From Candidatus Methanoperedens sp. (GTDB lineage: Archaea; Halobacteriota; Methanosarcinia; Methanosarcinales; Methanoperedenaceae), in assembly GCA_026552855.1 (NCBI GenBank), contig JAPMTX010000159.1:1-35466 (forward strand): a DNA stretch of 35,466 bases. The letters are read 5' to 3'. This document shows, one piece after another, positions 17,716 to 25,594 of this stretch (position 1 is the stretch's first letter; each line of letters begins with the position of its first letter). The translations under genes and the position numbers were made by a program. Under the pieces are notes generated by a model. That model was not told the DNA's origin. It saw only the letters and a program-made list of their open reading frames with translations, and made no database searches.

Positions 17716-20400
17716 ATGCTTGCGAAAGCCTATCCATTACAAACTCCAAAATATTTCCAAACTCTAAAGGGACATACTATTGATGCTCTTAAAATCCTCA
17801 AAGCATACATAGAAACAAACTCTGATGTAATCGATCAATTCAGCAAGCGTTGGCAGTTGAATAAGGAATCCTTCTTGAAAAGCCTGTTTATCACAGTGTA
17901 TCTCCATGATGTTGGAAAATTGACAAAGCAATTCCAAGAAAATATCAGGAACGGACGGTCTTCTCAGAAATATCCTCATGCTTTTTATGGGCAGTTTATT
18001 TTAAAAGAGATTGATTTTCCAAGTTTTCTTGACGTGCCCATTGAAAAAGCAGCAATATTGGGACATCACACACAACTATACTCCCAGTTATATGCGATAG
18101 ATGAGGGATTTAATAACCCGACATTCCTTGAAAAGGACATAAGCATATTTGTAAAAAATTCAAAGGAAATCTATATCGAACTTGGCTTTGATACGTGGTT
18201 TTTATTCGAAGGATTGAACATTAAATCATTGCCGGAAGCGAGAAAATTCTCGGGGATATTGAGAGATTTTCGCAATGACTTGATAAGAGAGACTTCTTCA
18301 TTTGAAGAGAAAGGGAGGTTGAAATCGATTTTCTGTTATATATTCTCCATCCTTGAAACTTGTGATGATTATTCAAGCGCCGAGTTTTCAGAGTTTATGA
18401 GAAGATATGTAGGTAATGATAGCGTATTTGATTCAGTAATGAAAGAACCGACCAAGTATGTTCCACATCTTTATGTCGATAACTCATATGAAAAAGTTCT
18501 GGGCAAAAACACCCCTTATGAATATCAGAGTGACGAGCCAGGAAAAATCTGTGGAGATGTCCCATTTTATGGCTTACTTTTTGCTCCATGTGGCAGAGGA
18601 AAAACTGAGACCGCTCTTATCTGGGCTTTAAAAGCTATTAAAAAATATCAGCGGAATAAAATTGTTTTCGCCATGCCTACACAGATTACAAGTAATGCAA
18701 TGTGGGAAAGATTTTGTAGATTATTTGATGAGTATTTATTTAGTTTTGATTTAGAAAATGACAAGATTCTTCAATCAGGGGCGATTGATAGTAACTTAAT
18801 AGTACAATTTGAAAATAACAAACATTCTTTATCGAGTAAAGCGACTGTTTCTAAACTTGATGAGAAAAATTGGAAGATTCCTGATGGTCATTTGGAATAT
18901 ATTCTAAAAAAAGATGATAAAAAGATAAGCGTTTATGAATCAGGGAAGAAATATGTTGGGTTATTTCATGGAAAGAGCTTCATAAAGTTAAAAGGGGAAA
19001 AAGAGAAAGAAAAAGAAGACGAAGAAGACTTAACCACCGAAGATTTAGATGAAGTCAGAGGAGAAACTTTCAAAGGTAACGTATTCTTTAAACCAATTAC
19101 TGTTACAACGATTGACCATTTAATATATTCTTTCGTTCATGGATTCTCACAGGCTGATTTCACCTTAGGTAATCTCCAGAATGCGGTTATAGTATTCGAT
19201 GAAGTGCACTATTATGAAAAGAACCTCAATGACCACAATAAATCGACCTTAGATCATCTTGCAACTTTATTCCAGATTTTAAAAGATATGAAAATACCAA
19301 ATCTGCTAATGTCGGGTACTTTACCGGATTTCTTTGTAAAAGAAGTAAAACAAATAAACTCAGAGTATGATGGACCTTATACCGATAATGAAGGTTTGTT
19401 TTTTGAACCTTTTAAACTCGACATATCAAAGGAAAAGTTCGTGACAAAAAAGGCAATAAACAAGGAAATTATTGATGGGATTATTGGAAATTATCATAAA
19501 GGGTTAGTGCAGTTCATCATACTGAATACTATTGAAAGAAGTAAATCTATTTATGATGCTTTAATCAGCCATTTACCTCAATCTGAAGAACATGAAAGGA
19601 TAATCCTTCATCATTCACAGTTCACGTATCAAGACCGTGCCGATAAAGAAAGAGATATTTTACAGAGACTAAAAATAGAACAATTACGACCATTTATTCT
19701 TGTTGCCACGCAGGTTATTGAAATAAGTCTAGATATTTCATGCGATATAATGTATACAGAGCTGGCGCCTGGAGATGCTCTTGGACAGCGAGGAGGCAGG
19801 CTTAATAGAAAAGGAAGGACATGGAAGTCGAATGGCTTCGAGCATACAATGAAGGTTTTCATGCCTGAAGAACTTGATGAGGACACACCCAAGAAAAAGC
19901 CTTATGATTTGGTTCTCCTTAAAAAGACAATGGAAGTTATACAAGATGGACCCTGTTCTTATTCCAAGTTGAAAAAAATATGTGATGAAGTATATTCTTC
20001 TTACAAACTAATAACACCAACCCGTTTAAGAGATGTTTTCAAAGAATGTTGCATCTTCGGTTATTCACCTAAACAAATAAACTTTGGAGACGAAGAAAAT
20101 CACAGATTAATCCAAATTCGAAGTGATGAGGTTCAGAAATTTGATGTTATACCTTGGGAATATTACGCTGGAGATGAACGCAATTTAATTGTAGAAAATC
20201 AGGCAAAAGTTCCTATATGGTGGTACAAGAAAGATGAAAAAGAACATGGAGAGTTATTCTGTTTTAAGAAAGTATCCAAAAAAGTAGGAAAAAAGGAGAA
20301 ATACTACTGGATAACCAGAATACTTTACTCTAAACAAAAAGGATTCGATTTTAAAACGCCCCTCGATTGTCCTCCTCCTCCCTCGTCAGTAATTATTTAG
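17716..20400 (+). CDS. cas3: Cas3, HD nuclease fused to SF2 helicase
   Basis: An 894-residue target-degrading enzyme. HD domain residues visible are His20 (KGHTIDAL), His64-Asp65 (YLHDVGKL), His88 (YPHAF) and His117/118 (GHHTQ). Helicase motifs are Walker A APCGRGKTE (290-298), the DEVH box (495-498), motif III MSGTLP, VATQVIEISLDISCD (motif V) and GQRGGRLNRKGR (motif VI, near 690). All catalytic residues are present, so the enzyme looks active. An acidic Lys/Glu insertion (about 431-455) lies between motifs. It starts at the ATG at 17716, without a clear ribosome site, six bases after the HEPN-like gene. An opening residue block identical in style to I-B Cas3 supports the start. Confidence 0.94.
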   Translation: MLAKAYPLQTPKYFQTLKGHTIDALKILKAYIETNSDVIDQFSKRWQLNKESFLKSLFITVYLHDVGKLTKQFQENIRNGRSSQKYPHAFYGQFILKEIDFPSFLDVPIEKAAILGHHTQLYSQLYAIDEGFNNPTFLEKDISIFVKNSKEIYIELGFDTWFLFEGLNIKSLPEARKFSGILRDFRNDLIRETSSFEEKGRLKSIFCYIFSILETCDDYSSAEFSEFMRRYVGNDSVFDSVMKEPTKYVPHLYVDNSYEKVLGKNTPYEYQSDEPGKICGDVPFYGLLFAPCGRGKTETALIWALKAIKKYQRNKIVFAMPTQITSNAMWERFCRLFDEYLFSFDLENDKILQSGAIDSNLIVQFENNKHSLSSKATVSKLDEKNWKIPDGHLEYILKKDDKKISVYESGKKYVGLFHGKSFIKLKGEKEKEKEDEEDLTTEDLDEVRGETFKGNVFFKPITVTTIDHLIYSFVHGFSQADFTLGNLQNAVIVFDEVHYYEKNLNDHNKSTLDHLATLFQILKDMKIPNLLMSGTLPDFFVKEVKQINSEYDGPYTDNEGLFFEPFKLDISKEKFVTKKAINKEIIDGIIGNYHKGLVQFIILNTIERSKSIYDALISHLPQSEEHERIILHHSQFTYQDRADKERDILQRLKIEQLRPFILVATQVIEISLDISCDIMYTELAPGDALGQRGGRLNRKGRTWKSNGFEHTMKVFMPEELDEDTPKKKPYDLVLLKKTMEVIQDGPCSYSKLKKICDEVYSSYKLITPTRLRDVFKECCIFGYSPKQINFGDEENHRLIQIRSDEVQKFDVIPWEYYAGDERNLIVENQAKVPIWWYKKDEKEHGELFCFKKVSKKVGKKEKYYWITRILYSKQKGFDFKTPLDCPPPPSSVII

Positions 20401-20842
20401 CCTCTCTTAGTACCATTTTCCATATCTCACTGTGCTCCTCCACTGCCCCAGCACGCTGATTCAAACACGGCGCCGCTCTGTCTAAATTATTATCAAATAT
20501 TCCAATCCTGCATCGCCAGCCCATGCACCCTCACGCTCACCCCGCCGCCCTCCCGCCCGTGCTCCCCCGCCCCGCCTCCACGCCCTCAACCCTGAGCGCC
20601 AAGACAGCAAAGTGCAGCCGTATCTTCGTGAAATCGGTGCTCTGATATGAAAAAGTATCATAACCACAAAGCAGAACAGGGACGACACTGATTCGATGGA
20701 TGACACGGATTTTTTATCTGTGCAAACCCGTATCACCCGCGCAACCCCTGTTCTACGTCAACTGTTCGCATATTCATCTTGTTTTGGCAGCTTCGGGTAT
20801 GTGGAAAGGCATATTATCTCGCAAATATATAGAATAACCTGA
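20401..20842. other. Non-coding stretch with GC-rich dispersed repeat
   Basis: I see no gene. The region holds a very C-rich block (20520-20600) with one copy of a dispersed repeat (see next entry). A decayed-looking stretch with TGACACGGATT and AACCACAAAGCAG patterns follows. A TATA-like AAATATATAG (20822-20831) lies close to the next gene. Confidence 0.5.
20570..20589 (+). repeat. Dispersed repeat copy 1 (CCCCGCCTCCACGCCCTCAA)
   Basis: A 20-base identical core also found at 21643 and 22250. Downstream similarity to the second copy includes ACAGCAAAG and GCAGCCGTA. Copies bracket the toxin-antitoxin-like modules of this island. Confidence 0.7.
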
Positions 20843-21406
20843 ATGAACAGAGAAATAAAAGAGCGTACCATTCTTGATACGTTTGCAGAAGATTTTGTTG
20901 AAGTGGTAGAAAAGCATACAAAATATGCCATTGTATCAGGGTTTGTAGCGATTGCGCATGGAAGAAGCAGGGGAACTGAAGATGTGGATATAATCATCGA
21001 AAGGATCAAAAAAGACGAGTTCATGAAAATGCATAATGATCTTTTGGCGGCAGGTTTTGAATGCATACAGTCAGAAGATCCGGAAGTAATTTATGACGAC
21101 TATTTAAAAGATAACACTAGTGTTCGGTATATCAGAAAAGGACACTTTATCCCTGAAATGGAATTGAAACTGGCTAAAGATGAACTGGATGATTATCAAA
21201 TCCTGACAAGGAAAAAACTGCCTTTTACAGGGCTGGATTTATATTTTTCAAGTATTGAAATGAATATCGCTTTCAAGGAAGAACTGCTCAGATCAGAAAA
21301 GGACATGGATGATGCAAAGCATTTGCGGATCATCTATTCGGACGTCCTTGATGAAAACGAGATCACAAAGATAAAAGCGGACATCCGCAGGTTGCGCTTA
21401 TCATGA
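20843..21406 (+). CDS. Nucleotidyltransferase-fold protein
   Basis: A 187-residue protein with the polymerase-beta-like NTase signature. VSGFVAIAHGRSRGTEDVDI (about 31-50) contains the Gly-Gly/Ser-type loop and Asp-Val-Asp metal site, with a possible third acid further on (MELKLAKDELDD). It resembles stand-alone NTases of toxin-antitoxin or abortive-infection pairs (AbiEii/MNT-like or DUF6036-like) and may transfer nucleotides to a partner or RNA. The ATG overlap with the next gene (ATGA) indicates a two-gene module. It is probably leaderless, since a TATA-like box lies about 12-20 bases before the ATG. Confidence 0.75.
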   Translation: MNREIKERTILDTFAEDFVEVVEKHTKYAIVSGFVAIAHGRSRGTEDVDIIIERIKKDEFMKMHNDLLAAGFECIQSEDPEVIYDDYLKDNTSVRYIRKGHFIPEMELKLAKDELDDYQILTRKKLPFTGLDLYFSSIEMNIAFKEELLRSEKDMDDAKHLRIIYSDVLDENEITKIKADIRRLRLS

Positions 21407-21597
21407 GAGACAGGACTCATACCGAGCATATCGAGCGATGGGCTAAATTTGTAAAAACGCATCCTCGCTCGATCTGGATCAGGGAGGTTGGACCTCTGAT
21501 AGATGCACAGATAATCATGGCAAATACTTTCTATGAGCGCCTTGCCAGAGTTGAAGGCGGAATTGAGAAAATAAGAAAGCTAAGGAAGATAGAATAA
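21403..21597 (+). CDS. 64-residue partner of the nucleotidyltransferase
   Basis: A small helical, basic protein (RDRTHTEHIERWAKFVKTHP, IDAQIIMANTFYERLARVEG) that overlaps the NTase gene by four bases. It looks like the second member of an NTase-based toxin-antitoxin pair. Which of the two is the toxin cannot be told from sequence. No recognised domain. Confidence 0.6.
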   Translation: MRDRTHTEHIERWAKFVKTHPRSIWIREVGPLIDAQIIMANTFYERLARVEGGIEKIRKLRKIE

Positions 21598-21642
21598 TAA
21601 TTTGAGCAATACTCTGAATGAGAAAATGGGATTCATGCCCTT

Positions 21643-21662
21643 CCCCGCCTCCACGCCCTCAA
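21643..21662 (+). repeat. Dispersed repeat copy 2
   Basis: An identical 20-base core, followed by ACAGCAAAG and GCAGCCGTA and by a CTTTGCGG-type tract (21712-21728) like the hairpin element near 13303. The 21598-21877 gap otherwise shows no gene. Confidence 0.7.
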
Positions 21663-21828
21663 CCCCACAGCCATGAACCTATATACAGCAAAGCAGCCGT
21701 ACCTTTGCGGACCCTGCGCGCTTTGCGGTGGGTATGATTCGTACTTGTTCGTGTATAGCACTGCCCCGGTCGCTGGCGCGCCTCCTTTTTTGAAATACTG
21801 GATCATTTCTTAATGCTTGAAGGAGAGT

Positions 21829-21840
21829 AGTATATAAATG
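21829..21840 (+). promoter_or_regulatory. TATA box of the antitoxin gene
   Basis: AGTATATAAATG lies 38-49 bases before the ATG, with AGAGGT about five bases upstream of the start. Confidence 0.45.
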
Positions 21841-21877
21841 TGTGAAAAACCATAAAAGACTTGATTAGAGGTACAAC

Positions 21878-22126
21878 ATGCCCCGCACAAAGACACTGCA
21901 TGCAATTTTTGACGGAAACGTGCTCAGACCTGAAGAGTCTGTGGATTTAGAGACAAATGCTCGTTATCTTGTAACCATCGAGCGTAAAGAAGAAACAGGT
22001 CAGCAGAGTCTTTGGGATATACTCAGCAAGTTCTCAGGAAAAGTCGAGGGACCTGAGGACTGGTCAAAAGAGCATGACCATTACCTGTACGGTGTACCCA
22101 AGCGAGAAAAAGGACGCACTGCATGA
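21878..22126 (+). CDS. Orphan DUF104 (AF2212-like) antitoxin
   Basis: An 82-residue protein opening MPRTKTLHAIFDGNVLRPEE then SVDLETNARYLVTIE. This is the signature of the DUF104/AF2212-like antitoxins that normally sit just upstream of a PIN-domain VapC toxin. The C-terminal part (EDWSKEHDHYLYGVPKR) matches the toxin-binding tail of that family. No PIN gene follows; the next 270 bases hold a dispersed repeat and the promoter of the MNT gene. It is therefore an orphan, either a residue of a lost module or an anti-addiction protein acting on a toxin elsewhere. Confidence 0.8.
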   Translation: MPRTKTLHAIFDGNVLRPEESVDLETNARYLVTIERKEETGQQSLWDILSKFSGKVEGPEDWSKEHDHYLYGVPKREKGRTA

Positions 22127-22249
22127 AAGCGAACAGTTAACAACAGACGAGCATTTCCAGCAGGCAGGCTTCCTGGCGCTGTTACTGGATTGATTATAAT
22201 CCCCTTGATATGGCGCTGTCCCGTCCCTCTGAAGGCATGCCCTCCCCCG

Positions 22250-22269
22250 CCCCGCCTCCACGCCCTCAA
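22250..22269 (+). repeat. Dispersed repeat copy 3
   Basis: A third identical 20-base core, preceded by GCATGCCCTCCCCCGCC, which resembles the flank of copy 2. It lies between the orphan antitoxin and the MNT-HEPN module. Confidence 0.7.
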
Positions 22270-22344
22270 TCACAGTCCTGAACCCAACGACCGCAAAGAT
22301 AGGCTCAAAAAGATAACCACAACCGTATTTACATTCATCCCAAA

Positions 22345-22384
22345 CCTTTATAAATTCAAAAATGAATAAATTCATTCAAAAATG
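22345..22384 (+). promoter_or_regulatory. TATA box and palindromic operator of the MNT-HEPN module
   Basis: CCTTTATAAATTC gives a TATA box. Directly after it AATGAA-TAAA-TTCATT (22361-22376) is a perfect palindrome. TTCAAAAATG occurs twice (22355-22364, 22375-22384) with a 20-base period. This is a natural site for autoregulation by the winged-helix domain of the downstream MNT protein. Confidence 0.55.
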
Positions 22385-22395
22385 GAAAGATTGCC

Positions 22396-22995
22396 ATGAA
22401 GTTCCATAATGTCCTTGATGAAATATTAGGCAATAGAACAAAAGTGAAGCTGCTGAGGGCTTTTTTTACCTATCTTGGAAAAGAATTTACAGAAAGCGAG
22501 CTCCAGAGGATAGAGGGAATACCGCAGGCGAGCGTGCACAGGAACGTAAAATCCCTCCTCGATAACGGTCTGCTCGACAGGAAGAGGATAGGGAAAGCAA
22601 ACCTTTATTCTCTGAATAAAGAGAATGTTCTTTACGCTGTCCTGAGCAACAGCTTCGATAGGGAGAGAGATGTTCTGGCAGAGCTTGAAAAGTTGGTTAC
22701 AGAAGCGGTTAAAAGCCTTCCCGAAGTAGAGCTTGCGGTTCTATTCGGCAGCATAGTGAAGGGCACGGAAAGAGTAGACAGCGACATAGATATCTTTATA
22801 GTATGCAAAGGGGATAAATCGGGATTGGAGGGTAAATTGAAGGATTTGACAACTGCCACCCAAAATAAATTTGGAAATCCCCTATCACTGATGATAAAGC
22901 ATAAAGAGGAGCTCCTGGACATGAGAACCAGATCAATTTACAGAGAAATAAAAAACGGTGAGATAATCTTTAAACAAGAGGGTTTTGAATGGTGA
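22396..22995 (+). CDS. Winged-helix/MNT nucleotidyltransferase (antitoxin-type)
   Basis: A 199-residue fusion. Residues 10-75 form an ArsR-like winged helix (NRTKVKLLRAFFTYLGKEFT, ASVHRNVKSLLDNGLLDRKR). Residues about 105-190 form a minimal nucleotidyltransferase with LFGSIVKGTERVDSDIDIF (GS-x10-DxD). In HEPN-MNT toxin-antitoxin systems the MNT partner adds AMP to and silences the HEPN RNase. The gene overlaps a HEPN-type gene by seven bases. The HTH suggests autorepression at the palindrome just upstream. Confidence 0.82.
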   Translation: MKFHNVLDEILGNRTKVKLLRAFFTYLGKEFTESELQRIEGIPQASVHRNVKSLLDNGLLDRKRIGKANLYSLNKENVLYAVLSNSFDRERDVLAELEKLVTEAVKSLPEVELAVLFGSIVKGTERVDSDIDIFIVCKGDKSGLEGKLKDLTTATQNKFGNPLSLMIKHKEELLDMRTRSIYREIKNGEIIFKQEGFEW

Positions 22996-23403
22996 GAGGT
23001 CTTGCAACAAAACCTGCAAAGGTAGGTTCAGATAAAATCTACCTCACCAAAGCCAGAGAATTCCTCAAAGGAGCCATGATGCAGGCAGGGAAAGAAGGAT
23101 GGAAACTCATCAGCAGTCCTCTCTATTCATGCTGTCATCAGCGCATGCGATGCGGTCTGTGCCAGATTTCTGCAATTGCGCCATGGTGGAGCGGATCATA
23201 TGCAAGCAGTAGAGCTTCTGAGCAGCCTTCCTCTGGAAAGATCTGAAATTGACCCAAAGCTGAAGCAGGCGAGAAGAGTAATGTCATTGAAGAATGCTGC
23301 TGAATATGAAGACAGGCTGATTAAGCAAAGTGAAGCACAGGAAATGCTAAGGGATGCTGAACGGCTTGTTGAATGGGTTGAAAATAAGGTTGAAAAAAGG
23401 TAA
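22989..23403 (+). pseudogene. HEPN-domain partner of the MNT gene, frameshifted
   Basis: The frame from 22989 reads KIYLTKAREFLKGAMMQAGK EGWK and then turns into an unnatural Cys-rich sequence. The frame one base over reads SSAVLSIHAVISACDAVCAR, a typical HEPN helix, and continues to the stop at 23403 (KNAAEYEDRLIKQSEAQEM). Removing one A from the AAA at 23103-23105 restores a continuous protein of about 137 residues (GWNSSAVLSIHAVIS). This is the toxin-side HEPN of a HEPN-MNT pair. As sequenced it is broken, unless the extra A is an assembly error. Confidence 0.7.
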
Positions 23404-23577
23404 GGTACATCGAACGTAAAGCGCAGCCGAATCTTTAAGGGATTTGGGTGATTTACAGTGGAAATCTATGCTGCTCCATTCCTGTGTTGCCTATTCAGCA
23501 GTTCCACAAGCCACTTTTCCAGATACAGCACAACATTATTAATATATGTATTGATAATATGAATTTACTGGGTTAGG
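23404..23577. promoter_or_regulatory. Gap with repeat remnant and promoter of cas4-cas1-cas2
   Basis: AAAGCGCAGCCGAATCTT (23418-23435) resembles the downstream flank of dispersed repeat copy 1 (AAAGTGCAGCCGTATCTT). AT-rich TATTAATATATGTA (23537-23550) lies about 30 bases before the cas4 start and is a candidate TATA box, so the adaptation genes probably have their own promoter. Confidence 0.45.
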
Positions 23578-24147
23578 ATGATCCAACCGAACATAACACC
23601 GGAAGATACAAAAAAACCCCCGCCTGAAGGGATCGTTACCGGCAGCATGCGCATCAGTGGCGTGAAGATAGCATACTACTTCATCTGCCACACAAAACTC
23701 TGGCTCTTCTCGCATAATATCACTCTTGAAAAAGAGAACGATAACGTGAATATAGGAAAACTCCTGCACGAGGACCGCTACAAGCGTGACTCAAAAGAAA
23801 TTACTATAGACCAGACGATAAGCATCGATTTCATCAGGAAAGGAGATTCGATAGTCCTCCATGAAATAAAAAAGACAAAAAGAATGGAAGAAGCACATCA
23901 CTGGCAGATGCTCTACTATCTTTTTTACCTGAAATCAAAAGGTATCGCGGCATCCGGTGAGATCAATTACCCGCTCATCAGTAAAAGAGAGGAGGTTATA
24001 CTTTCAGAAAAGGATGAATCGAGTATAGAGAACGTGATGAGCGAAATCAGGAGAATCATAACTGGCAGGATGCCTTCGCCCAAAAAGATCAGGATATGCC
24101 CGAAATGCGCTTACTTCGAGTTCTGCTTCGGAGATGAAATAACATGA
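23578..24147 (+). CDS. cas4: Cas4, RecB-like iron-sulfur exonuclease
   Basis: A 189-residue Cas4 that trims prespacers and helps select the PAM end. Motifs: the first Cys in [11 protein letters not shown] (about 37), GKLLHE, the PD-(D/E)XK core ([20 protein letters not shown], about 80-100), the Q-x3-Y helix ([12 protein letters not shown]) and the C-terminal cluster [10 protein letters not shown], giving four cysteines for the Fe-S cluster. ATG at 23578 follows GGGTTAGG. A second ATG at 23647 would still keep all motifs, so the exact start is uncertain. It overlaps cas1 by four bases (ATGA). Confidence 0.92.
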   Translation: MIQPNITPEDTKKPPPEGIVTGSMRISGVKIAYYFICHTKLWLFSHNITLEKENDNVNIGKLLHEDRYKRDSKEITIDQTISIDFIRKGDSIVLHEIKKTKRMEEAHHWQMLYYLFYLKSKGIAASGEINYPLISKREEVILSEKDESSIENVMSEIRRIITGRMPSPKKIRICPKCAYFEFCFGDEIT

Positions 24148-25133
24148 AGGATGATTTCTATATTACACAGGACGGCAGCCTGACCAGACATGAGAATACG
24201 GTGTACTTCGAGAACGAGAATACAAAACGCGCCCTGCCGATAAACAAGATATATTCGATCTATGCATACGGACGGCTGAGTTTTTCATCTGGCGTCGTGG
24301 ATTACCTTGCAAAGAACGGGATACCTATACATTTCTTCAATTATTACGGCTTTTACGAAGGCACTTTCTACCCGCGCGAAACACTGGTGAGCGGCGACCT
24401 GATAGTGAAACAGGCTTCGAATTACCTCGATAGCGGGAAAAGGATCTGCCTTGCAAAATCTTTTGTGGAAGGCGCATGCGGCAATATCCTGAGAAACCTG
24501 AGATATTACGCGCGGGAAAAGCCTGAACTGGAAGCGCGTATCACTAACATTGAATCCGAATTCGCAAGATTACCTGCGACAGCGACCATTCCTGAAGTCA
24601 TGAATGTAGAAGGCAGGATAAGAGATATCTATTATAATGCTCTCGATGAGATATTCCCAGAAGATTACAGAATAATCAAAAGATCAAGGATGCCGCCAGG
24701 AAATAAGATGAACACACTTATCAGTTTCGGCAACTCTTTAATGTATACCACAGTTCTTTCAGAGATTTATAATACCCAGCTTAATCCTACAATATCCTTT
24801 CTTCACGAACCCTTTGAGAGGCGGTTTTCACTGGCACTTGACATGAGCGAGATATTCAAGCCCATCATAATAGACAGGATAATCTTTAAACTCGTCAATA
24901 AAAACATGCTTGATGAGGATTGTTTCAGGGGTGAGATAGGGGATATGCTGCTGAGTGAAAAAGGAAAAAAGATGTTCCTGGGAGAATACAATGAGAAACT
25001 ATCAACTACGATAAAACACCGGGGGTTGGACCGAAACGTTTCTTTCAAGAGACTCATCAGGCTTGAACTATATAAGCTGGTAAAACACTGTCTTGGTGAA
25101 AAGGAATACAAACCTCTTGTAATGTGGTGGTAA
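24144..25133 (+). CDS. cas1: Cas1 spacer integrase
   Basis: A 329-residue Cas1 of normal length. Metal-binding residues are Glu156 ([11 protein letters not shown]), His221 ([11 protein letters not shown]) and Asp233/Glu236 ([11 protein letters not shown]). The N-terminal beta domain (to about 75) shows [20 protein letters not shown] and the conserved [15 protein letters not shown]. All catalytic residues are present. It overlaps cas4 and reaches into the cas2 start region, so the three are one operon right before the leader. Confidence 0.96.
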   Translation: MKDDFYITQDGSLTRHENTVYFENENTKRALPINKIYSIYAYGRLSFSSGVVDYLAKNGIPIHFFNYYGFYEGTFYPRETLVSGDLIVKQASNYLDSGKRICLAKSFVEGACGNILRNLRYYAREKPELEARITNIESEFARLPATATIPEVMNVEGRIRDIYYNALDEIFPEDYRIIKRSRMPPGNKMNTLISFGNSLMYTTVLSEIYNTQLNPTISFLHEPFERRFSLALDMSEIFKPIIIDRIIFKLVNKNMLDEDCFRGEIGDMLLSEKGKKMFLGEYNEKLSTTIKHRGLDRNVSFKRLIRLELYKLVKHCLGEKEYKPLVMWW

Positions 25134-25135
25134 TT

Positions 25136-25399
25136 CTGTATGTTGTAATCGTATATGATGTAGGGGTGGAAAGGGTAAATAAAATAAGAATTTACCTCAA
25201 GCAATATCTTAACTGGGTGCAGAACAGTGTTTTTGAAGGTGAACTTACCGAACCCGAATATATGAAAATAATGAATCATCTCAAAGAGATAATCGATGAA
25301 TCATTGGATCATGTAATATGCTACAAGAGCAGGGATAAGAGATATCTTGATACAGAGGAGATTGGTACCAGAAAAGCTGAAATTTCAACAATAATTTGA
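25136..25399 (+). CDS. cas2: Cas2, probable CTG start
   Basis: Cas2 forms the Cas1-Cas2 integration complex. Typical sequence: YVVIVYDVGVERVNKIR, then YLKQYLNWVQNSVFEGEL and HLKEIIDESLDHVICYKSRD. The family usually begins MYVVIVYDV. Here that Met is CTG at 25136, preceded by GTGGTGG. In-frame GTG codons at 25124 and 25127 would give four extra residues (VVIL) and no ribosome site. I place the start at CTG but GTG 25124 cannot be excluded. About 87 residues. The leader follows directly. Confidence 0.9.
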   Translation: MYVVIVYDVGVERVNKIRIYLKQYLNWVQNSVFEGELTEPEYMKIMNHLKEIIDESLDHVICYKSRDKRYLDTEEIGTRKAEISTII

Positions 25400-25594
25400 T
25401 TTGAGACCTAAAAAATCGTGGATCTTTATAAAGGCAATACAAAACCTGACATTCACGATAAAGAATTTCTTTTTACCAAAGGTTTTTGTGGAATGAGTTC
25501 GATTAAGATTTGAGGGAAAAACAATAGGTAATTCCCATAAAATTGTCTTGGAAATAACAAAAAATCCATCGGAAAACTGGCTTAAAAAAGCTTG
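25400..25594 (+). promoter_or_regulatory. CRISPR leader
   Basis: 195 AT-rich bases between cas2 and the first repeat, without a gene. TATA-like TTTATAAA (25425-25432) and CCATAAAATT (25536-25545) are candidate array promoters. ATCGTG (25415-25420) and CACGAT (25454-25459) form an inverted repeat. Leader identity is inferred from its place beside cas1-cas2 and from repeat orientation (ATTGAAAT end downstream). Confidence 0.7.

Noticed and set aside
20482-20736. Minus-strand frame rich in Arg, Gly and Ala
   Set aside because: It is produced by the C-rich dispersed repeat; composition is unlike any gene here and no start signal is present.
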